A DNA stretch of 64,000 nt from CAZSBB01 sp964605235 (lineage in GTDB: Bacteria; Planctomycetota; Phycisphaerae; Phycisphaerales; Phycisphaeraceae): positions 87,712 through 151,711 of the forward strand of contig CAZSBB010000007.1 of the NCBI GenBank assembly GCA_964605235.1, written 5' to 3'. Position numbers and translations under genes: made by a program. Under the pieces are notes generated by a model. It was not told where the DNA came from. It searched no databases and saw only the letters and a list, made by a program, of their open reading frames with translations. Each line of letters opens with the position of its first letter. Position 1 is the stretch's first letter. Below, one piece after another: positions 34,303 to 42,145 of this stretch.

Positions 34303-35972
34303 GCCAGTGGCAAACCCATCCGATCCTGTGCCTGTACCACACGGCCAATCAGCCGCTGCGGCGGTATCTGCGCGAACTGCTGGCGCAGCAGGGGTTTTTC
34401 CAGTGCGATCATTTGGAATTGGATGAGACGGTGGACCTTGCCGGCGAACTGTTGGGCCGCGCGGTGGTGCTGGTGTCCGCTGAGCAGGTGATGTCCGCCC
34501 ACGCCCAGGCCTTGCGCAGCTATGTGCGCGGCGGGGGCGCTGTCGTGCTGATCGCCCCGCCGGATGAGCTGGCTGTCGCGCTGGGGTTGGAACTCGCGGA
34601 GCCGATTTCCGCCAACTATGGCGTGGCGCCGTTTGCTTACGCCCGGCTGTTGGATCATCCCGATGCCGACCTGCACGCCGGCACGCTGTTGCAGGTGCCC
34701 ACGCCCACGCGGTTATGCAAAATTGTCGGGCAGCAGACGGTTGCCGGTCTCAGCGCGCGCTTGGATGTGCTGTCGAACTATCCGTCGGTCATCACCGTGG
34801 GTTGCGGTCAGGGCGAGGTCGGCGTGTTCTGGTTTGAACTCGGAGCAGCGGCGGTGTGGCTGCGGCAGGGTGATCCGCAGCGCGCCCTGGGGCCTCGTGC
34901 GGGTATCGCGGAACTCAAGCCCGGCTACCTGTTCGAGCGGCACATGGACCCGCACCTGCGCCAATGTCCGCAGGGCGATGTGTGGGCGGATGTGCTGACC
35001 CACATGATCCAGCGCATGGCGGCCGAGCGCCTGCCCTTGCCGCGCGTCTGGCATTTCCCCCAGCATGCCCCGGCGGTGACGCTGCTCGATGGTGATTCGG
35101 ATCTCTACGACTGGGACAGCTACGCCGCGCTGGCGGAACCCGCGCGGGCTGCGGGCGTGCCGTACACGCTGAACCTGATGGCCAGGCATCTCGATGGCAT
35201 CAACACCGCGAAGCTGGCGGAATACTGGGGACTTGGGCAGGATTTCCAGTTGCACTACTGGCCCAGCGACGGCGTGGTCAACGTGGAAACGATGCGGGCT
35301 GCCATCGCCCAGCAATCGCGGCTGTTTGTCCAGGTCACGGGACGACCCGTCACGGGGGGACGGGCTCACAGCGTGGTTTGGCCGGGTTACACCGACGTCG
35401 CCGCCGCGCTGGCGGAGCATGGGCATCAGCTCGAAACCAACATTTTGCCGTTCCGGGGCTGGCAGTATGGCTACCTCGGCTCAGCGCGGCCGGCGCGTTT
35501 TCTCACCACTGCCGGACAGTTCCTCAACGTCTATCAGCAGCCCACCGTGTTCATGGACGATCCCATGTCCAACGACAAGTCGCTGCTGCCCGCCTGCACC
35601 GCCGAGCAGGCGTATCAGATCGTCCAGCAATACTACAACGACTCCATTCAGCGCTACCATGGCGTGATCTGCACCTGTCTGCATCCGGTACCGCCCTTGC
35701 CGGCCTATGACCACTACCATGCCGTGCAAGGCGCCATCCGTCAGGCGATCATCGATGTGACGGCCGGCGGCATCGTGCCTGCGGTGACCACTCGGCAATG
35801 GGGTGCTTTCGTGCACGCCCGCGCGCAGCTTGACCTGGGTTGGCATGCTGGACGTTGGCTGCTGCACGCGCCCGCCGCCATATCCGGCTGCACCGTGCTG
35901 CTGCCCCGGGCAAATGCGGTGGCGGTGCGCACGCTGGACTTGAGGTCTGGTGCTCAGGTGGAGTTGTGCTAA
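34299..35972 (+). CDS. Amidotransferase-fold plus polysaccharide-deacetylase-like fusion protein
   Basis: 557 aa; AGGA upstream and ATGA overlap with the previous gene. Residues ~1-230 look like a class I glutamine-amidotransferase-like flavodoxin fold (VLVSAEQVMSAHAQALRSYV then GGGAVVLIAP) of the kind used as a noncatalytic domain in glycoside-hydrolase neighbours; no nucleophile-elbow Cys is evident. Residues ~250-500 resemble a NodB-type barrel: HFPQHAPAVTLLDGDSDLYD gives an acidic metal-binding strand, and CTCLHPVPPLPAYDHYH ends the domain. No signal peptide is present. It may be a second deacetylase or a sugar-binding enzyme of the operon. The domain calls are by pattern, without a search. 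Confidence 0.5.
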   Translation: MSQWQTHPILCLYHTANQPLRRYLRELLAQQGFFQCDHLELDETVDLAGELLGRAVVLVSAEQVMSAHAQALRSYVRGGGAVVLIAPPDELAVALGLELAEPISANYGVAPFAYARLLDHPDADLHAGTLLQVPTPTRLCKIVGQQTVAGLSARLDVLSNYPSVITVGCGQGEVGVFWFELGAAAVWLRQGDPQRALGPRAGIAELKPGYLFERHMDPHLRQCPQGDVWADVLTHMIQRMAAERLPLPRVWHFPQHAPAVTLLDGDSDLYDWDSYAALAEPARAAGVPYTLNLMARHLDGINTAKLAEYWGLGQDFQLHYWPSDGVVNVETMRAAIAQQSRLFVQVTGRPVTGGRAHSVVWPGYTDVAAALAEHGHQLETNILPFRGWQYGYLGSARPARFLTTAGQFLNVYQQPTVFMDDPMSNDKSLLPACTAEQAYQIVQQYYNDSIQRYHGVICTCLHPVPPLPAYDHYHAVQGAIRQAIIDVTAGGIVPAVTTRQWGAFVHARAQLDLGWHAGRWLLHAPAAISGCTVLLPRANAVAVRTLDLRSGAQVELC

Positions 35973-36002
35973 GACAATCGTGGCCAACCAAAGGATGCGT
36001 CG

Positions 36003-36983
36003 ATGAGCAGGTATCGTTGGGTCAAAGTGCTGGATCCCGCGCCGTTCGCGCCGCGCGATGGCGCTGGCCTGCTGGCGTATGACGGGGCGCTGTGGCTGCT
36101 GGGCGGTTGGAACAAGCGCGAACGACATCGCGCTCTGTTCCCGCGCACCTGCAGCAATGACGTCTGGCGTTCGGTCGATGGGCAGCAGTGGGAGATGATT
36201 CGCCCCAATTCATTCCTGGACGACAGCTTTGATGCGGCCGCCGACTGGGAAGGGCGGCACACCGCCGGCTACGTGGTGTTTGACGGGCGAATGTGGATTC
36301 TCGGGGGCGACTGTAATCAGCGGCATTACCAGCCGGATGTCTGGAACTCCATTGATGGTCTGCACTGGACGCGCGTTTGTCATGGCGCTGCCCTGCCGTG
36401 GGGCGAGCGGGCGCTGCATCACACGCTGGTGTTTGACGGCCACATCTGGGTCATGGGCGGGCAGGCGATGCTGGCGTTTGTGGATGGGCCTGAAGCGTAT
36501 TACCAGGACATTTGGCGCAGCCGCGATGGTCGGCATTGGGAACAGGTGCAGCCGGCGGGGCCGCACTGGTCGCCGCGCGGGATGATCGGCCACTATGCCG
36601 TGCTGCACGACCGTATGTGGATCCTCGGCGGCGGCACCTATGACACGCCCAGCCGCCCGACCCGCTTGTATTTCAACGACGTCTGGAGCAGCGCCGATGG
36701 CGTGACGTGGACCTGTCATCTCCCGCACGCGCCCTGGGCGCCGCGGCAGTACCACGAGATTGCCGCGTGGGACGGCCGGCTGTGGGTGCTCGAAGGCTGG
36801 GACGGGAAAAGCAATCGCAAGGATGTCTGGCACTCGCGCGACGGCGTGGTGTGGGAAGAGCTTCCCGACACGCCGTGGAGCCCGCGCCATGCCGCCAGCG
36901 TGTGCGTGTTCGACGATGCGCTGTGGGTGATCGCGGGCAACAACATGGAGCCCGATGTCTGGAAGCTGGTGCGCGCGCAGTAG
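36003..36983 (+). CDS. Kelch-type beta-propeller protein
   Basis: 326 aa; AAGGA precedes ATG 36003. Five to six repeats follow the pattern NDVWxSxDGxxWxxxxPxxPWxPRxxHxxxxFxxxLWVLGG, for example DVWSSADGVTWTCHLP and LWVLEGWDGKSNRKDVW. This is a kelch/galactose-oxidase-like six-bladed propeller. No signal peptide and no catalytic Cys-Tyr pair of galactose oxidase was seen. It is the last gene of the ROK-led operon. A paralogue with the same blade sequence is at 60654-62096. Some bacterial kelch proteins (NanM) are sugar mutarotases, but the role here is unknown. Confidence 0.75.
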   Translation: MSRYRWVKVLDPAPFAPRDGAGLLAYDGALWLLGGWNKRERHRALFPRTCSNDVWRSVDGQQWEMIRPNSFLDDSFDAAADWEGRHTAGYVVFDGRMWILGGDCNQRHYQPDVWNSIDGLHWTRVCHGAALPWGERALHHTLVFDGHIWVMGGQAMLAFVDGPEAYYQDIWRSRDGRHWEQVQPAGPHWSPRGMIGHYAVLHDRMWILGGGTYDTPSRPTRLYFNDVWSSADGVTWTCHLPHAPWAPRQYHEIAAWDGRLWVLEGWDGKSNRKDVWHSRDGVVWEELPDTPWSPRHAASVCVFDDALWVIAGNNMEPDVWKLVRAQ

Positions 36984-36993
36984 CTGTTGCGAT

Positions 36994-37860
36994 TTACCGA
37001 GTGTTGTGCAGGATTTCGAGGGTGAAGTCGGCATACTGCTTGGGCTGGCGAATCCCGCCGACGATGGTGAACACCTCCGCGTGGCGACACCCGCAGGTCG
37101 GACCCCACTGCGGCCAATCCAGCAAAGTCGGGTCCGGCTTCTGGCAGGCGTGCAGCGCACAGCACTCGAGCTTCTGCTCCCAGAAATCGCTGATGTCGAT
37201 GAACGTGTCGAAGTGCTTGTACGCTTCGCCCAGATCGTTGACGCCCAGGTCGTGCCAGTTGAGCAGCAGGCCTTCGTAGCCGGCTTTGATGGCTTTCCAG
37301 TACGCGCGGGTGACCAGCGCCTGAGTGGCGAAATGCTCGACGTTGTTCATCGGCCCGCCATGCGTCAGCACGGCTTCGGCATTGTGCTGCAGGATCAGAT
37401 CCGTCACCCGCTGCACCGCCTGGGGATCTTCCTGAGCGGTGAGAATCGTGGGCATGCCTTCCGGGACGCACTCGGGCCGCACGGCGCCGTAGCCCACCAC
37501 GACTTGATGCCCAGCGCTGTTGCGGTAGTGCTTCTGCGGATAATCCAGATGGATCGGTTCGGTGCCGAAGTAAGCGGCGCCGGCGGCGGCTTCGCGCTTG
37601 CGCTGGGGCATCATTTCATGCCAGGGCGGCGAGCGCCGGGTGATGACGCCGTTGGCGTCGCGGGTCGCCCAGTCGCCGGACATGTTGTTGGTTGTCATGA
37701 CATAACCAATGGCATAACCATAGGCGCGGTACTTGGACAACGTGCCGCCAATGTGCAGTTCCAGATCATCCGCGTGGGCGCCGATCGCCAGCAGTGAGCG
37801 GCCGGTCTTGCGATCGTTGCGGAAGCGGGAAGTGTCAACCGAAATGGGTTGCTTGCTCAT
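36994..37860 (-). CDS. PIG-L family deacetylase (LmbE-like)
   Basis: 288 aa. Zinc-site motif GAHADDLELHIGGTL (H29, D31, D32; the usual AHPDD has Ala for Pro) and a distal THGGPMNNVEHFATQ supplying the third histidine. The family removes N-acetyl groups from sugar conjugates such as GlcNAc-PI, GlcNAc-inositol or diacetylchitobiose. It is the last gene of the minus-strand operon, 45 bases after the GNAT gene, and converges on the kelch gene 10 bases away with no visible terminator hairpin between. No signal peptide, so probably cytoplasmic. Confidence 0.85.
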   Translation of the reverse strand: MSKQPISVDTSRFRNDRKTGRSLLAIGAHADDLELHIGGTLSKYRAYGYAIGYVMTTNNMSGDWATRDANGVITRRSPPWHEMMPQRKREAAAGAAYFGTEPIHLDYPQKHYRNSAGHQVVVGYGAVRPECVPEGMPTILTAQEDPQAVQRVTDLILQHNAEAVLTHGGPMNNVEHFATQALVTRAYWKAIKAGYEGLLLNWHDLGVNDLGEAYKHFDTFIDISDFWEQKLECCALHACQKPDPTLLDWPQWGPTCGCRHAEVFTIVGGIRQPKQYADFTLEILHNTR

Positions 37861-37905
37861 GTTCGAATGCCTGTTGAGTGGGTGAATGGAAGTATGCGAC
37901 CGGGA

Positions 37906-39102
37906 CTACACCGCGTCCTGACGCGGCAGGAAAAGCGGCAGCGGACACCAGGCCTCCAGCAGCAGGTTTCGCCGCACCACGGCACTCACGGCGGAGGGAC
38001 GAATCGGACCCAGCAATATCCGCGCTGCGACCGTGGCGGGCAGGCTTACCTCAGGCAGCGCGCCGGGAGCGGATTGCGCCCATGCGGCGTCAGGCTCGAC
38101 ATGCAGCCGAATGGGTTCATGACCTTCGATGCCGACGACAACCTCGCCGGGGATCATCGTTCGGGTCGCATGGGCGCAGCGCAGACAAGCATCGAGCACT
38201 GCCGACCAATCCACCACCTGCCACAGGTTGCACGAAGTCAGATGAAATCCTTCGCACACCTCGCCCAGCCGCTGCAGTTGCGCCAACTGCCACGGCGACG
38301 CGAGCAGATGCAATGCTCGGTTGCGGTTTTCCTCAGATCGGCTGGCCGCATAGGCCGCGAGGATATCCGTCGTGTCGTCGGGCGTCATGGACGCCAGTTC
38401 GACGATGGTGTTTTCATCCTGATGCTGCACGATGAGATAGCCTGCCACCCGCATGCCCGCAAACGCCAGCAGGGGTCGGCTCGCCCAGTGGGTCAGGGAG
38501 TGGACGAAGGCGTCACGGTCGCGCAGGAAGCGCGTCGGGTTCTGGTCGTGCAAAGCGTGGGCGGCGGCGACCTGTGCGTCATTGGCGGGGTCGAGTTCCA
38601 CCAGCGTCAGCGGCTGCGGGTTCCGCAACGCATGACGCATGCTGGCGGCAGTGAATGTGAAGTCGTACACCTGGCCCGCCCGTTCCCAGCCATGGTTGGC
38701 GTAACGCTGCCGCTGACCGCCCAGCACACTCAGATGGTATTGCTGGTCGCGCAGCTCGGCGTTGATGTGGGTCAGCAGGCGCGACATCAGCCCTTGCCCG
38801 CGCCAGTCAGGATCACACGCCACCGCGCCAATGCCCGCCACGCGCAGTTGCCGCTCACCCAACTGCAACGTCATCGGGTAGACACCCGCCGCCGCGATGA
38901 GCTTTCCTGATTGACGAATAGCGCGGAAGCAGGACATGTCCCGCACCAGCCGCGGGGCGTAATGCTCGAAGCGTGCAGTCCCTTCCTTCTGGTAGGCGCG
39001 GTTCACCAGCGTGAGCAGTTCCGCGCGGTCCGCAGGCAACAGCGTGGTCACGCCGGCATCCGTGTTGGTAAGCGACTGCTGAGCGATCATCTGATTCGGC
39101 AT
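37906..39102 (-). CDS. GNAT-family N-acetyltransferase (large, Eis-like layout)
   Basis: 398 aa from ATG 39102, which has AGGA about 8 bases upstream and sits 17 bases after the previous stop; a longer start at 39153 would overlap that gene and is rejected. Motif A of GNAT enzymes is clear: IGAVACDPDWRGQGLMSRLL (~80-100) binds acetyl-CoA pyrophosphate. A second domain follows (~170-390), as in two-domain GNAT/SCP2-type enzymes. Placed between a secreted sugar-binding protein and a PIG-L deacetylase, it may acetylate an amino-sugar; the substrate is unknown. Confidence 0.75.
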   Translation of the reverse strand: MPNQMIAQQSLTNTDAGVTTLLPADRAELLTLVNRAYQKEGTARFEHYAPRLVRDMSCFRAIRQSGKLIAAAGVYPMTLQLGERQLRVAGIGAVACDPDWRGQGLMSRLLTHINAELRDQQYHLSVLGGQRQRYANHGWERAGQVYDFTFTAASMRHALRNPQPLTLVELDPANDAQVAAAHALHDQNPTRFLRDRDAFVHSLTHWASRPLLAFAGMRVAGYLIVQHQDENTIVELASMTPDDTTDILAAYAASRSEENRNRALHLLASPWQLAQLQRLGEVCEGFHLTSCNLWQVVDWSAVLDACLRCAHATRTMIPGEVVVGIEGHEPIRLHVEPDAAWAQSAPGALPEVSLPATVAARILLGPIRPSAVSAVVRRNLLLEAWCPLPLFLPRQDAV

Positions 39103-39119
39103 GGGCACATTCCTGAGCG

Positions 39120-39758
39120 CTATTGCTTTTCCTGCGGTTGGGTTTGCCGCCACAGCGAGGCGTCATCAAACCAGATTTCCACGCCCTCGCCGCTGCGCGG
39201 GGGCCAGCGGGTCTGGTCCGCCAAACGCAGCCACAGTTGGTCGACCCCTTCCGGGGGGGTGAACTCCAGCACGACCGGTTGCCACTGGCCCTGCGTGTCC
39301 TGCGTGACCTCCGCGAGTTGGGAGGTTTCCCACAGCCGTCCGGTTGCCGGCTGGGGCCGACGACTTTGCAGGCCGATGCTCACCGCCCCGGCATTGCTGG
39401 GGTTCACCCGAAACCACGCGCGGTACTGATACCGCACGCCCGGCTCCACAGGAATGGCTGTGCTCGTGCTCCAGCGCAATGGGCCGTTGGCGCCGCGGCG
39501 GATGTAGACGGATTTTTCGCCGGTGCGGGCCTGCTCGTGATCCCACACCAGCACGGAGCCGGTGCTGGGCTCGCGTTGATTGCCTTGCAGCGCGCGCCAG
39601 CCGGTGGGCAAGTTTTCGCCCAGCTCAAACGAACCATTGGGCAGGTCCACTTGTTCCCAGGATTCGGCGGTGGGAGCCGGGGACTCCTCCGCCAGACTCA
39701 TGTTGGACCCACCGCACAGGCTGGCGAGCAGCAGGATGCAGAGGAAAGCGCGTTGCAT
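39120..39758 (-). CDS. Secreted jelly-roll (CBM/CenC-like) protein
   Basis: 212 aa. ATG 39758 shares one base with the upstream stop (TGATG) and has AGGAGA upstream, so the longer upstream reading is rejected. An N-terminal signal peptide is seen (MQRAFLCILLLASLCGGSNM); the Cys is not in a clean lipobox. The mature part is one beta-sandwich: LPNGSFELGENLPTGWRAL, HEQARTGEKSVYIR, YRAWFRVNPSNAGAVSIGL, ending IWFDDASLW. This is the usual layout of CenC/CBM4-like or DUF642-like carbohydrate-binding domains. Probably a periplasmic or surface accessory to the two DUF4838 proteins. Confidence 0.7.
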   Translation of the reverse strand: MQRAFLCILLLASLCGGSNMSLAEESPAPTAESWEQVDLPNGSFELGENLPTGWRALQGNQREPSTGSVLVWDHEQARTGEKSVYIRRGANGPLRWSTSTAIPVEPGVRYQYRAWFRVNPSNAGAVSIGLQSRRPQPATGRLWETSQLAEVTQDTQGQWQPVVLEFTPPEGVDQLWLRLADQTRWPPRSGEGVEIWFDDASLWRQTQPQEKQ

Positions 39759-42145
39759 CAGGGGTTCTCCTGATTGGGGATAAACACCGGCGCCATGCGG
39801 TCGACGACGCCGAGGGTCGCCTGGCCGGTGGGGATGAGGCTGGATTGTTCCCGCGCCAAGCCGCGCGGCCGCGTGCGCGCCAGGTTGAGCCGCCACGGCT
39901 GCGCCGGCGTGGGTGGCGTCATGCCCAGCGCCTGCGGCGTCAGGCGAATCTCCACGCTCCATTGGTCGCGGTCACGTGCAACCTCGACCTTGATTCCTTC
40001 TTCCCAGCCCAGCCCGTCCAGACCTTGCCGGGCGCGATCCAGGCCAATCCACTGGCCCGCAGGATTGACCACCAGTTCGTAGTAGCTCTCGCCATGCGCC
40101 AGCGCCAGGTGGACGGCATCATCGCGCAGGATCATGGTGTCGTGACGCACGCGGCCAACCGCACGCACGCTCGCCATCTCCGGCTCCGTGCACAGGACAT
40201 GCACCACCACGTCCTGCCCATCCCAACCCAGCGCTGCACTGGTCGGCGTGACGGCAACATCCCGGCCCAGCATGTCAACCAGCGCACGATGCGGCAGGGC
40301 GGCCGGGTCATCATCCTGGGCGAATCCCGCCTGCGCCAGCGGTTTCAGTTCCAAGGCATCAACCCGTGCATTCTGCGCCAGCACCCGGTTCAAACCATCG
40401 GTCACGCTCGCGCGAATCAACGCAATGCGCTGGGCGTGATAGCTCTCACCCGCCAATGGCGTCGCGGCATCGAGCAACGCGAACAGTTGCTGCACGTGCT
40501 CCGGCTGCAGGTCCGACCAGTGCGCCTCAACCAATTCATAAAACTGGCGCATCGGCTGCTGGGCCGGGCCGAACATCCGGACGAAGTATTCGTCCAGCAG
40601 GGCGTGCAGGTCTTGATCGACGTCCCACATGAGCCGGGCGGTCAGGTAAATGTTCAGCAGATTGGTCGGCGTGGGCTGGCGAATGCGGAAGGCTTCGATG
40701 TATTCGCCCTGCGATATGCCGCGCAACTGGCGCAGGTCTGCCACGATGAGTTGGGGATACAGCACCGGCAACCCATGCCACGGCCGGGAGGGCCATTCCT
40801 GCAGGTAGTACTCATACTCATACAGCAGGCAGTCGCTGGTGATCCTGCTCCGCCAACCGGCGCGGATTTCCTGAATCAACGCCTGCTGCTCGGGCAAGCG
40901 AAACGTGCTGCGATTCTGAGCAATGCCCACCACCACATTCGGCGGCAGGCGCTCAATATGCAGCGGCGGCAATTGATAGGTGGTGTACGCCAGACAGTGC
41001 AGCTTGCGGTCGGGATGGGTCTTGAGCAATTCGGAGGCGACGCGCACGACATAGCCCCAGACATAGTCGGACAGCTCGCCGCGCCGGCCGCGCTCGGGGG
41101 TGTCCAGTCCGCGGCAGAGGTCGCATTCGCATAGCCGGGTGAAGCCATCGGTGGGCATGACCGACTGCATCGGCACGTCGTAATGATCGAAGACCTGCCG
41201 CAGGTAGCGGACATGGGCGGCAATGAGCTGCTCCGAGCGCAGACAGGGAACCCCGCGCTCGGTCTGCCGTTTGCCGCCGAGCAACTGGTACATCTCGGGA
41301 TGAGCGCGCTTGGTTTCTTCGCGTTCGATCACGCGCTTCAGGCCGTGCGCGACGGAGTCGTTGGGACCAAAGCCCATGGGGTCCATGCCCTGGTTGACGC
41401 CCAACTGCAGTTGCCAGCGGATTTCCTCATCGCGGCTGGCGAAGAAGTTCGTTCCCATCTGGTAAATGTTGCGCAGCGCGAAGTGGGGCGTGTACGTCTG
41501 ATTGAGCTGCGGCAGTTCCACGTCCTGCCGTGGTGGAATGAACTCCCCCAACGGGCCGGGCATGTACCAGCGAACGCCCAGGGCGCGCAGCACATGGGCG
41601 ACCGCCTGGAATGAGCCGGCGTTGTCGAGATCGAACTCCCACAGGCCGGTGTCGCGGGCGTCGTGCTTGCGCCACATGGAAACGAAGGGATTGCCGAAGG
41701 TTTCGCCGGTGATGGCGTCCCATTCCCGCAGCACACGCGGGGCGTCGGTGGGACTGTGTCCCCAGGGCTCAACCGGCACGAAATCCCGGTCCGCGCCCAG
41801 CAGCGCCAGCCAGTTGTCGCCCGACGCGATGCGGTACGCGCCATGACGCAGGCCATCGGTCGAGAGCTGGCGTTGCTCGGTGCCGGCGCTGACGCCGATG
41901 TAGATTTGCAGTGGCCAATCGGAACTGGGCGCGTGGGTGATCGGCAGTGTCGCGCCGGTCATTTTCTGCAACACGGTTTGCAGTTCCGTCGCGGCGAGTT
42001 TGACGGTGCGCGGAGCTTCGGGGGCGATGATGATCTGCGCGCGCGGCTGACCCCCAGCGATCAGCAACTCCGCAGCACTGGTGGCAGGCATGAAACCTGA
42101 CAGCACCAGCATCAGCCCGAGGATGAGCTGGCAACAACGGCTCAT
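39758..42145 (-). CDS. Secreted DUF4838 glycoside-hydrolase-like protein with CBM9-like C-terminus (copy B)
   Basis: 795 aa. ATG 42145 overlaps the upstream stop (ATGA) and begins a Sec signal peptide (MSRCCQLILGLMLVLSGFM, then PATSAAE). The N-terminal alpha-glucuronidase-like domain (~25-150; RTVKLAATELQTVLQKMTGA) is followed by a barrel-like DUF4838 region with SVMPTDGFTRLCECDLCRG (CxCxxC near residue 338), CLLYEYEYYLQEW and GISQGEYIEAF. Residues ~610-795 match a CBM9-like sandwich. DUF4838 proteins are common in planctomycete and lentisphaeral polysaccharide loci; their chemistry is not well established. It is a tandem paralogue of the next entry. Confidence 0.8.
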   Translation of the reverse strand: MSRCCQLILGLMLVLSGFMPATSAAELLIAGGQPRAQIIIAPEAPRTVKLAATELQTVLQKMTGATLPITHAPSSDWPLQIYIGVSAGTEQRQLSTDGLRHGAYRIASGDNWLALLGADRDFVPVEPWGHSPTDAPRVLREWDAITGETFGNPFVSMWRKHDARDTGLWEFDLDNAGSFQAVAHVLRALGVRWYMPGPLGEFIPPRQDVELPQLNQTYTPHFALRNIYQMGTNFFASRDEEIRWQLQLGVNQGMDPMGFGPNDSVAHGLKRVIEREETKRAHPEMYQLLGGKRQTERGVPCLRSEQLIAAHVRYLRQVFDHYDVPMQSVMPTDGFTRLCECDLCRGLDTPERGRRGELSDYVWGYVVRVASELLKTHPDRKLHCLAYTTYQLPPLHIERLPPNVVVGIAQNRSTFRLPEQQALIQEIRAGWRSRITSDCLLYEYEYYLQEWPSRPWHGLPVLYPQLIVADLRQLRGISQGEYIEAFRIRQPTPTNLLNIYLTARLMWDVDQDLHALLDEYFVRMFGPAQQPMRQFYELVEAHWSDLQPEHVQQLFALLDAATPLAGESYHAQRIALIRASVTDGLNRVLAQNARVDALELKPLAQAGFAQDDDPAALPHRALVDMLGRDVAVTPTSAALGWDGQDVVVHVLCTEPEMASVRAVGRVRHDTMILRDDAVHLALAHGESYYELVVNPAGQWIGLDRARQGLDGLGWEEGIKVEVARDRDQWSVEIRLTPQALGMTPPTPAQPWRLNLARTRPRGLAREQSSLIPTGQATLGVVDRMAPVFIPNQENP

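Noticed and set aside
36984..36993. Terminator between the convergent kelch and PIG-L genes
   Set aside because: Only 10 bases separate the stops and no GC hairpin with a T run is visible.
39344..41134. Plus-strand frame of 596 codons opposite the DUF4838 gene
   Set aside because: Arginine- and histidine-rich shadow with no motif; the minus strand has signal peptide, conserved motifs and coupled starts.
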